From positions 1 through 7,419 of the forward strand of contig CAKZYM010000931.1 of NCBI GenBank assembly GCA_937884685.1: 7,419 nucleotides of DNA, written 5' to 3'. This DNA is from an uncultured Calothrix sp. GTDB taxonomy: Bacteria; Cyanobacteriota; Cyanobacteriia; Cyanobacteriales; Nostocaceae. The notes under the pieces were generated by a model, which saw nothing but the letters and a program-made list of their open reading frames with translations, was not told the origin of the DNA and made no database searches. A program made the translations under genes and the position numbers. Below, piece by piece: positions 1 to 5,335 of this stretch (the stretch's first letter is position 1; every line of letters starts with the position of its first letter).

Positions 1-1
1 T

Positions 2-139
2 GAAATTTTACAAGGTGAAACTTTTGATAATGCGGTAAATAGATTAGGTTTGATAGAAAAAGTTTATCCGGACTTATCGGTGATATCGTCGGTGATGGAT
101 AAGGACGTAATTATTGGTTTCAAGAAACCCTCAGACTAG
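2..139 (+). CDS. 3' end of an unidentified protein gene (partial)
   Basis: A reading frame is open from the window's left edge to a TAG at 137-139, giving 45 residues with no start in view. The residues look like a genuine protein C-terminus: a mix of hydrophobic and charged residues, with VYPDLSVISSV followed by a likely beta strand (DVIIGF) and the end KKPSD. I do not recognise the family. The last few codons overlap a dispersed hairpin repeat (128-180), and the stop codon lies in the loop of its first hairpin, so the true end of the protein may have been replaced by repeat sequence. It converges on chlN, with about 340 bp of non-coding DNA between them. Confidence 0.5.
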   Translation, partial: EILQGETFDNAVNRLGLIEKVYPDLSVISSVMDKDVIIGFKKPSD

Positions 140-180
140 AAGTCTGGGGCTACAAAAACAAAGCCCACCTGCGTGGGCTA
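128..180. repeat. Two-hairpin dispersed repeat (cyanobacterial type)
   Basis: Two stem-loops lie side by side. The first pairs 129-137 with 141-149 (nine pairs, one of them G-T) around a 3-nt loop. The second is a perfect 7-bp stem, AGCCCAC at 162-168 with GTGGGCT at 173-179, around the loop CTGC. They are joined by an A-rich linker. From memory, this arrangement (AGTCTGGGGCTACA, then AGCCC...GGGCT) recurs in many Nostocales genomes near gene ends; I cannot confirm copy number here. It is far more GC-rich than the DNA that follows. No U-tract follows either hairpin, so it is not an obvious intrinsic terminator. Confidence 0.6.
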
Positions 181-425
181 AGAATTAGTAAAATCCGTGT
201 AGTTCTATTTAGGTTGTATAGTTAACATTTCAACTAATAAGAATACTATTTAATTCTTATATCAAATATATAGTTATAACCATTTATAACAATCATAAAA
301 AAATATTTTTAGTTAAACTTGAAAAAGTAAAAAATAAATATTGGATAAATATAACTTATCTACATTGTCTTATAGTAATTTAGTACAATTATATGCAGAA
401 TTTATATCAGTATTGAAAATGTTTA
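181..425. other. Gene-free AT-rich stretch between the partial gene and chlN
   Basis: This stretch is strongly AT-rich, with stops in all frames and no credible coding frame or tRNA. A weak promoter-like TTGAAA lies at 319-324 on the + strand without a convincing -10 at normal spacing. The hairpin that ends it (426-454) has its better U-tract on the + strand, so a short + strand transcript could end there, but nothing else supports one. Confidence 0.4.
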
Positions 426-461
426 GAAACCCGATTAAAAAAAAATCGGGTTTCTTTATTT
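426..461. terminator. Intrinsic terminator, probably bidirectional, after chlN
   Basis: A perfect 11-bp stem pairs GAAACCCGATT (426-436) with AATCGGGTTTC (444-454) around a loop of seven A. On the + strand it is followed by TTTATTT. On the minus strand, where chlN is transcribed, it lies 28 nt past the chlN stop but the following bases are only moderately T-rich (TAAACATTTTC). It most likely ends the chlL-chlN operon transcript and also any + strand transcript arriving from the left. A second, weaker inverted repeat, AAGAAGC (470-476) with GCTTCTT (493-499), spans the chlN stop codon. Confidence 0.7.
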
Positions 462-482
462 GTTAATTCAAGAAGCTTTGTT

Positions 483-1883
483 TTAAACTTTTGCTTCTTC
501 TTTAACTAATTTATCCCAACCCAAATCTTTCAAGCTGTTATTCCGACGCAAGGGACGAGTTACTAATTCTAAAATATCCCGTGCATTGGTAAAACCGTGA
601 ATTTGAGCAAAGGTAAATTCTACCGACCATTTGGTATTTATTCCTCTTGCTTCTAAAGGATTCGCGTGAGCCATTCCGGTAATTACTAAATCGGGATTCA
701 ATTCGTTAATTCGCTGAATTTGATTGTAGTTATCGGGTTTTTCCACGATTCTGGGTAAAGGTACATCCATTTCATGACAAGTTTTTTCTAAAAGCTGTAA
801 TTCAGCAGCTTGATAGCGCTTGTCCATGTAGGGAATACCGATTTCAGGAACTGTCATTCCGCAGCGAATTAAGAATCTTGCTAAAGATATTTCCAGTAAG
901 TTATCTCCCATGAAGAATACAGATTTACCGCGAATCAACTTGACGTATTCTTCCAAGTTTTCCCAAATTTTCGCTTCCCTTTCATCCAAACCTTGGGGAG
1001 TAATACCGAATACGGAACACATTTTTTCAATCCAAGCACGGGTTCCATCTGGTCCAATTGGAAATGGTGCGCCAATTAATTTACATTTTCTGCGTCGCAT
1101 TAAGGTTGTAGCGGTGCGACTGAGGAAGGGATTAACTCCAGCGACATAATACCCTTCTTCAATTACTGGTAATTCTGTAAATCTTTTTTCTGGTAGCCAT
1201 CCCGTTACCTTGATACCTTGTTTTTTCAATTCCAAAGTCAACTGGGTGACAACTGGGTCGGGTAAGGAGCCAAAAAGAACTAAAGGTGGATGGTCTACGT
1301 ATTCCGAATCGGATTCTACTACTTCTTCTTTTTTCTTACCAAAATTAAGCAGCTTTTGAATACCGTTTCGTTCTTCCTTCTCTTTTCCTACTACAGGTGC
1401 TTCCTTGGGACAGCGATTAGCCATTGCAGCTAAAACGGTATCTTCTCCTTGAGTGAAAGCATAGTCTAAGCCATTTGCTCGCGCTACCACCACAGGAATG
1501 CCTATCTCGGACTCTAATCTGGGGGCTAGACCCTCCAAGTCCATTTTGATGATTTCGGTGGTACAGGTGCCAATCCAGACAATCACACTAGGATTGCGAT
1601 CGCGTTTAATTTGCAAGCACAATCTTTTGAGTTCTTCGTAATCATTAAGCTGTGCTGAAATGTCACCTTCTTCCAATTCTGCCATTGCATAACGGGGTTC
1701 AGCGAAAATCATTACCCCCATTGCGTTTTGCAAGAAGTAACCGCAAGTTTTAGTACCAATTACCAAAAAGAAACTATCTTCGATTTTTTGGTATAACCAC
1801 GCTACGCAGCTAATCGGACAAAAAGTATGGTAATTACCTGTTTCACAGTCAAAATTTAAAGCTTGTGGTTCAGCAACTGTCAT
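483..1883 (-). CDS. chlN: Light-independent protochlorophyllide reductase subunit N (ChlN)
   Basis: ChlN pairs with ChlB to form the catalytic NB component of DPOR, which reduces the C17-C18 double bond of protochlorophyllide to give chlorophyllide a without light; it resembles NifD/NifK. The 466-residue product has the three cysteines expected to hold the NB [4Fe-4S] cluster: Cys22 (HTFCPISC), Cys47 (TKTCGYF) and Cys107 (IGTCTTE). The fourth ligand in this family is an Asp from ChlB. Family landmarks such as NAMGVMIFAEPRYAMAELEEGD and GMAHANPLEARG are intact. A lysine/glutamate-rich segment at about 160-198 lengthens it relative to shorter ChlN proteins. The ATG at 1881-1883 has a strong Shine-Dalgarno, AAGGGGAGAT, complementary to 1891-1900. 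It is the third gene of a minus-strand cluster after chlL and the acidic gene, with a 195-nt spacer carrying an inverted repeat. It ends before the 426-454 terminator. Confidence 0.98.
   Translation of the reverse strand: MTVAEPQALNFDCETGNYHTFCPISCVAWLYQKIEDSFFLVIGTKTCGYFLQNAMGVMIFAEPRYAMAELEEGDISAQLNDYEELKRLCLQIKRDRNPSVIVWIGTCTTEIIKMDLEGLAPRLESEIGIPVVVARANGLDYAFTQGEDTVLAAMANRCPKEAPVVGKEKEERNGIQKLLNFGKKKEEVVESDSEYVDHPPLVLFGSLPDPVVTQLTLELKKQGIKVTGWLPEKRFTELPVIEEGYYVAGVNPFLSRTATTLMRRRKCKLIGAPFPIGPDGTRAWIEKMCSVFGITPQGLDEREAKIWENLEEYVKLIRGKSVFFMGDNLLEISLARFLIRCGMTVPEIGIPYMDKRYQAAELQLLEKTCHEMDVPLPRIVEKPDNYNQIQRINELNPDLVITGMAHANPLEARGINTKWSVEFTFAQIHGFTNARDILELVTRPLRRNNSLKDLGWDKLVKEEAKV
1596..1603. 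repeat. HIP1 octamer GCGATCGC
   Basis: A single exact copy of the highly iterated palindrome of cyanobacteria lies inside chlN. It supports a cyanobacterial origin. I noticed no other exact copy in the window. Confidence 0.8.
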
Positions 1884-1909
1884 TTTTATTATCTCCCCTT
1901 TAATTTTTT

Positions 1910-2071
1910 AGTTAAGAGTGAGGAGTGAGGAGTTAGGAGTTGAGAGTTAGGAGTGAGAAGTGGGAATTGAATTCAAGATTTATAAGTTTTAATTCTTGAT
2001 TTTTAATCCATAACTCTTAACTCTTAACTCACAATTCATAACTCTTAACTCATAACTCCTAACTCTTAACT
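1910..2071. repeat. Long inverted repeat made of heptad repeats, inside the chl operon
   Basis: The left arm (1910-1959) is built from GAGTGAG / GAGTTAG-like heptads and the right arm (2010-2071) from their complement, TAACTCY-like heptads. The reverse complement of the last 33 bases (2039-2071) matches 1910-1942 at 28 of 33 positions by manual count. A nested repeat, TCAAGA (1973-1978) with TCTTGA (1994-1999), sits in the centre. Such short tandemly repeated repetitive (STRR) sequences are known from Anabaena and Calothrix. The element occupies most of the spacer between the acidic gene and chlN, so it would be a large stem-loop in a joint mRNA. Confidence 0.8.
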
Positions 2072-2078
2072 ATTTGTA

Positions 2079-2891
2079 TTAGCTATTGGGGAAGAGACGG
2101 GCTATTTCCGAATCGTCAATAGAACCATCTGTCATATCTTCCCCTGAAAATATTTCGTTATCTTTTTGTGTAGACCCTTCACCCCACACGTCTGTTAGCG
2201 CATCGCCAAAACCAGTGCTATCGCCGTCTTTGAACTCGTCAAAGGAAATATCGCCAAATGCGTCTTCAGATTCTCCACTTGGAGTTTGTTGGGACTGGTC
2301 AGAACTTGAAACTTGTTCTTGAGTATCAGAACCATCAGACATATCTCCCAAACCATTCGCTTGGATGTCATTCAATGAGTTTTCTTCGCTGCTGGGTTCC
2401 TCTTCTATCTCTTGTCCACCCCAAGCTTCTTCTACTACCAAAGTTCCGTCCTGAGAATCTCCCAAGTCCATATCTGGAGCTGCAATATTTTCTATTTCCT
2501 GAGAATCTTCTTCAAAAGAAGCAACATCAGCAAAATCGTCTGAGCTTTCATCTACAGAGAATTCTGGGGTTTCATCAACCTCTTCCTCTTGCAATGCTGG
2601 CTGCATGGGCTGCTCCCCAAGTTCTGTATCTGGGTCAAAGTGCAAATCAAGCACTTCAATCAAGGTGTCAGCATCAGCATTCAACTTGGAAAACGGCAAC
2701 ATCAACTGCGCTAATTTCGGCTCCAGGGCGTTTGCTACTCCCAGGATGAGGTATGAAGACGGACGTTTACCACCGTCGGGGGTGTAAACCGAGTCTACTT
2801 CCATGTGTAATTTTATCCAGTCGCGATTCGATGCGTAGAATTGCAACCACTTCTGCTTTAACGAATCCGTGAAACTATAAAAGAATGCCAT
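2079..2891 (-). CDS. DUF5331-type acidic protein between chlL and chlN
   Basis: The 270-residue product has two parts. Residues 1 to about 92 look like a small folded domain rich in aromatic and hydrophobic residues (FTDSLKQKWLQFYASNRDWIKLHM, then PSSYLILGVANALEPKLAQLMLPF). Residues 101-260 are acidic and low in complexity: by manual count 52 Asp/Glu against 2 Lys and no Arg, with Gly-Asp motifs (DLGD, GLGD, AFGD, GFGD), which suggests disorder. The protein ends in a less random segment, GSIDDSEIARLFPNS. There is no signal peptide or membrane segment, so it is probably soluble. I recall the DUF5331 name and the same chlL-X-chlN gene order in Nostoc/Anabaena genomes; the function is unknown to me. 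The ATG has a clear Shine-Dalgarno, GAGGAGAT (2895-2902), and follows the chlL stop by 34 nt, so translation is probably coupled to that operon. A role with DPOR is inferred from position only. Confidence 0.85.
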   Translation of the reverse strand: MAFFYSFTDSLKQKWLQFYASNRDWIKLHMEVDSVYTPDGGKRPSSYLILGVANALEPKLAQLMLPFSKLNADADTLIEVLDLHFDPDTELGEQPMQPALQEEEVDETPEFSVDESSDDFADVASFEEDSQEIENIAAPDMDLGDSQDGTLVVEEAWGGQEIEEEPSSEENSLNDIQANGLGDMSDGSDTQEQVSSSDQSQQTPSGESEDAFGDISFDEFKDGDSTGFGDALTDVWGEGSTQKDNEIFSGEDMTDGSIDDSEIARLFPNS

Positions 2892-2925
2892 GTTATCTCC
2901 TCATCCTGAGAAATAAACTAATGAT

Positions 2926-3792
2926 TTATACAATCATTAAGTCTAATTCCTCTTCGGGATTAGGAACCTGTGGTTTATTCGGATTTAGATAAAAATCTGA
3001 CAACAATGAGAATAATTCTCGGTCTTGAGCGTCCTGTGGAACTACCCCCTCGGGTCGAGCCAAAAGCTGGTCGGCAATACTGAGATAATAGTCACAAACA
3101 AAGTTTAAGGAAGGTTCTGTCTCTGCCATTTCAAATAAAGTTTTACCTTTGACTCGGGAAACACGGATGTCTTCTATCAGAGGTAAAACTTCCAAAACTG
3201 GCATCGGAACCGATTCAATATATTTTTCAATTAAATCGCGTTTTGAGGTGCGGTTGCCAATCAAACCCGCTAATCTTAATGGGTGAGTCCGGGCTTTTTC
3301 TCTAACGGAAGCAGCAATACGGTTAGCAGCAAATAATGCATCAAAGCCGTTGTCGGTAACGATTAGACAATAATCAGCATAGTTGAGCGGTGCTGCAAAA
3401 CCACCACAAACCACGTCACCTAAAACGTCGAACAATATTACATCATACTCATCAAAAGCGTTGAGTTCCTTGAGTAGTTTTACGGTTTCTCCAACTACGT
3501 AACCACCGCATCCAGCACCGGCTGGAGGACCACCAGCTTCTACACAATCAACTCCGCCATAGCCTTTATAAATAACATCTTCAGGCCAGATATCTTCGTA
3601 GTGAAAATCTTTTTCTTGCAGGGTATCAATAATTGTAGGAATCAAAAATCCTGTCAAGGTAAAGGTGCTATCGTGTTTGGGGTCGCAACCAATTTGTAGG
3701 ACTTTTTTTCCACGCTTTGCTAAGGCCACGGAAATATTACAACTTGTTGTGGATTTACCGATTCCGCCTTTTCCGTAAACTGCTAGTCTCAC
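2926..3792 (-). CDS. chlL: Light-independent protochlorophyllide reductase iron-sulfur ATP-binding protein (ChlL)
   Basis: ChlL is the NifH-like reductase of DPOR: a homodimer that uses ATP hydrolysis to pass electrons from ferredoxin to the ChlN-ChlB component. The 288-residue product has the P-loop GKGGIGKST at 7-15 with the signature Lys8, the DPKHDST switch segment at 37-43, and the two cysteines that bridge the dimer's single [4Fe-4S] cluster: Cys95 (PPAGAGCGG) and Cys129 (VLGDVVCGG). The length is normal for the family. The start is GTG at 3790-3792 (MRLAVYG), chosen because the family begins there, a Shine-Dalgarno sits just upstream, and I saw no in-frame ATG in the bases just upstream. 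It is the first gene of the minus-strand cluster, preceded by a 946-bp gene-free region. Its stop lies 34 nt before the acidic gene's start. Confidence 0.98.
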   Translation of the reverse strand: MRLAVYGKGGIGKSTTSCNISVALAKRGKKVLQIGCDPKHDSTFTLTGFLIPTIIDTLQEKDFHYEDIWPEDVIYKGYGGVDCVEAGGPPAGAGCGGYVVGETVKLLKELNAFDEYDVILFDVLGDVVCGGFAAPLNYADYCLIVTDNGFDALFAANRIAASVREKARTHPLRLAGLIGNRTSKRDLIEKYIESVPMPVLEVLPLIEDIRVSRVKGKTLFEMAETEPSLNFVCDYYLSIADQLLARPEGVVPQDAQDRELFSLLSDFYLNPNKPQVPNPEEELDLMIV

Positions 3793-3796
3793 TCTT

Positions 3797-3805
3797 CTTT
3801 CCTCT
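3797..3805 (-). promoter_or_regulatory. Shine-Dalgarno supporting the GTG start of chlL
   Basis: Read on the minus strand this is AGAGGAAAG, followed by four bases (AAGA region) and then GTG. A purine-rich GAGG core at this distance supports initiation at the GTG rather than at a more distal codon. Confidence 0.6.
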
Positions 3806-4077
3806 TATAGTTTCTTTTCAAACTCTTAGCTTTGTGACTTTCCTTTACCCAGACAGACATAAAGGTTGCAATGTATAAGTCGTTTTTACTCGTTAATGTC
3901 CAAGTTACACCCAAAACAAAAAAGCTTTTAGATGCAACCCTCGTTTATAGCTAATTATTTAGGCTCATTAATTAATATTTAAAACACTATTGTCTGTAAA
4001 AGTCTATCAATCGTTAAACTAAGTTAATATTAGTTTTTGTTTATTTATTTATATAAAAATAGTTACAATAAGCAAAA

Positions 4078-4118
4078 ATATGAAATCCTTCATATATATG
4101 TCTTTCATAAGAATGAAA
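4078..4118. promoter_or_regulatory. Twin TTCAT/ATGAA palindromes, possible operators
   Basis: Two adjacent inverted repeats share one core. The first is ATATGAA-ATCC-TTCATAT (4078-4095) and the second TTTCAT-AAGA-ATGAAA (4103-4118), each with a 4-bp centre. Paired dyads like this are often operators for dimeric regulators. They lie about 290 bp upstream of the chlL start. No known regulator consensus is recognised, so the function is inferred. Confidence 0.35.
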
Positions 4119-4145
4119 ATCACTATAAGACTTACCCACAGTTTA

Positions 4146-4198
4146 GGCTCATAGCATCTACTATGCTGGTACTCTGATATGAGCAATCGGTTTGAGCC
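4146..4198. promoter_or_regulatory. Structured element with two competing stems upstream of chlL
   Basis: GCTCAT (4147-4152) can pair with ATGAGC (4179-4184), enclosing a second stem AGCAT (4153-4157) with ATGCT (4163-4167) and an 11-nt bulge. The overlapping GGCTCA (4146-4151) can instead pair with TGAGCC (4193-4198). The two pairings exclude each other, as in a conformational switch. The block is less AT-rich than its surroundings. The transcribed strand is unknown and no riboswitch class is recognised. Confidence 0.3.
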
Positions 4199-4738
4199 GG
4201 TTAATATTAAATTTATGAAGAGTTTTTTTGAGATTAAGTTGTATTACTGAGTCACTTTTTATATTTCACTATTACTATCAGTAAAAATATAGATAAGCAT
4301 CAAAAAGTAGATTAAATCAAGAATAATCAGCTTTTAAGGCATCTACGTACTTAAGTAAATACTCGGAATGCTTCACAAAAAAAAGTTAATTAAAATTATC
4401 TGTAATACAGCGACTATTTTTGGATTGATTGTCAAAAGTAGTTCTGAAATTATTTATAGCCATTTTAATAGTGAAAGCCTTGCAGGATAATAGTTTAGGA
4501 CTGAAATAACCAAATCCTCTAATGTTAAAAATAATCACATTTTTAAAAATGTCCTAATTTTTTTAATTCAGCAGTAAGTTAAAGATGAATCTAAAAAAAA
4601 ACTTAATTTATAATTCTCATCTTTGTTAGCAATAGTCAGATTTAAGATTAAATTTTTTAGCTAAATTTAAAATTTATCTGGATTTAAATGTATTGGAATA
4701 TTTTTGAGAACAATTTAAACAATTTATTTATAAGAATC

Positions 4739-4996
4739 TCAACAAGCATCTTCATTCCCAGTTTGGGCCATTTCTTGTAAAGACTGCCAACCCGGTTGCC
4801 AATTTGAGCGGTCTTGTAACAACTTCGCATTAATCCAGAAACGAACCTCCGAATCGCAAGAAGCAACCATTTCTGCATATACCCACTTACCTTGATTCTT
4901 GCGGTTAATCACCTGAAAATGCCTCCAACCATCAATTTTCTGCCCAGATGTCCATTTGGAACCGAGTAAATAAGGGAATTTCTGTTTTTTAGCCAT
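4739..4996 (-). CDS. TIGR02450 family Trp-rich small protein
   Basis: The 85-residue product matches, by recognition, the small tryptophan-rich family TIGR02450, common in cyanobacteria and of unknown function. It has six tryptophans (15, 24, 38, 54, 66, 70) in the family pattern: a GSKWT start, GWRHFQVINRKNQGKWVYAEMVASCD in the middle, and VRFWINAKLLQDRSNWQPGW near the end. The basic start (MAKKQKF) precedes the conserved block. There is no membrane segment or signal peptide, so it is probably a compact soluble domain. The ATG at 4994-4996 lacks a good Shine-Dalgarno. It is divergent from clpB and stands 946 bp from chlL on the same strand, so it is probably transcribed alone. Its upstream side carries the G-rich tract at 5033-5087. 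Confidence 0.88.
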   Translation of the reverse strand: MAKKQKFPYLLGSKWTSGQKIDGWRHFQVINRKNQGKWVYAEMVASCDSEVRFWINAKLLQDRSNWQPGWQSLQEMAQTGNEDAC

Positions 4997-5032
4997 TGTC
5001 TTATCGTGCTTTGCTCGTAATTATGTTAACTC

Positions 5033-5087
5033 GGATGGGGAGGGGGTAGAGGGGGAAGAAGGGGAAGAGGGGGTAGAGGAGGAGAAA
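5033..5087 (+). repeat. G-rich purine tract with a G-quadruplex motif
   Basis: An almost pure purine run on the + strand. Five G-runs of four or five G lie at 5037-5040, 5042-5046, 5051-5055, 5061-5064 and 5069-5073, separated by loops of 1, 4, 5 and 4 nt. This meets the usual G4 criterion even with four-layer tetrads. The 12-mer AGGGGGTAGAGG occurs twice (5041-5052 and 5068-5079). It lies about 40 bp upstream of the TIGR02450 start codon and about 260 bp upstream of clpB, in the divergent spacer. Confidence 0.75.
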
Positions 5088-5096
5088 TTAATAATT

Positions 5097-5195
5097 TATA
5101 ACTTCTTACTCATTACTCATAACCCTTAACTCTTAACTCTTAGCTCCTAACTCCTAACTCCTAACTCTTAACTCCTAACTGCTCACTGTTCACTG
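5097..5195. repeat. Heptad repeat array (TAACTCY type)
   Basis: Back-to-back variants of TAACTCT / TAACTCC run from about 5099 to 5180 and decay into CTCACTGTTCACTG at the end. This is the same repeat family as the right arm at 2010-2071, here without a matching inverted arm. It is an STRR-type sequence typical of filamentous cyanobacteria, with no coding potential. The unit length is irregular (5-8 bp) and there are no unique spacers, so it is not a CRISPR array. Confidence 0.75.
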
Positions 5196-5307
5196 ATTTT
5201 AGGGAAATACCACAAACTAAGGGGTGAACACCGACCCTGTAAACTGCACGCTTATTTTTAGAATGTTTTATAGAAATATTTGTTTATTTTTCATTTTTTG
5301 TGGTAGC

Positions 5308-5321
5308 AAGTTTGTAAACTT
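5308..5321. promoter_or_regulatory. Perfect palindrome just upstream of clpB
   Basis: AAGTTT-GT-AAACTT is a 6+6 bp dyad with a 2-bp centre, followed by a T-run and ending 14 bp before the clpB ATG. It could be an operator or could affect ribosome loading. It is not the CIRCE element, which I looked for and did not find. Regulation is inferred. Confidence 0.3.
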
Positions 5322-5335
5322 TTTTACTAAAGAAT

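Larger units (their letters stand above)
3806..4738. other. Long gene-free region upstream of chlL
   Basis: About 930 bp of AT-rich DNA with no credible gene or tRNA on either strand. It contains an inverted pair GGTTGCA (3864-3870) and TGCAACC (3933-3939), twin palindromes at 4078-4118, a less AT-rich hairpin region at 4146-4198, the direct repeat TTTAGGCTCAT at 3958-3968 and 4142-4152, TACTTAAGTA at 4348-4357, a perfect 16-bp palindrome ACATTTTTAAAAATGT at 4537-4552, and AAAGATGA (4581-4588) with TCATCTTT (4617-4624). It should contain the chlL promoter and any 5' leader, but I could not place a convincing -35/-10 pair. Confidence 0.6.

Noticed and set aside
375..386. NtcA-like site GTA...TAC
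   Set aside because: The gap is six bases, not the eight required by the GTA-N8-TAC consensus, and no gene is correctly placed downstream.
910..1149. 79-codon open frame opposite chlN
   Set aside because: It lies entirely within the conserved chlN coding region and shows no family features or ribosome site.
2258..2749. 163-codon open frame on the + strand opposite the acidic gene
   Set aside because: It arises because the acidic gene's biased composition leaves few stops on the other strand. Its translation is low-complexity, Leu/Gln/Pro-rich, resembles no family, and competes with a gene that has a good ribosome site and operon position.
4080..4154. Possible 24-codon leader peptide (MKSFIYMSFIRMKIT...) on the + strand, ending at the hairpin region
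   Set aside because: It has no Shine-Dalgarno, its codons are just the two palindromes read through, and no + strand gene follows within reach. Chance is the simplest explanation.
4537..4552. Perfect 16-bp palindrome ACATTTTTAAAAATGT as a terminator or operator
   Set aside because: It has no loop and is nearly all A/T, so it is a poor hairpin. In DNA this AT-rich such palindromes arise easily, and no gene end or start lies close by.
4645..4679. AT-rich imperfect hairpin as terminator of the Trp-rich gene
   Set aside because: The stem is almost wholly A-T with a bulge and lacks a U-tract on the minus strand.
4684..4878. 64-codon minus-strand frame overlapping the Trp-rich gene
   Set aside because: It overlaps the recognised TIGR02450 gene in another frame and starts inside it; the translation shows no conserved pattern.
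5097..5195. CRISPR-like array
   Set aside because: Units are 5-8 bp and contiguous, with no unique spacers and no cas genes nearby.
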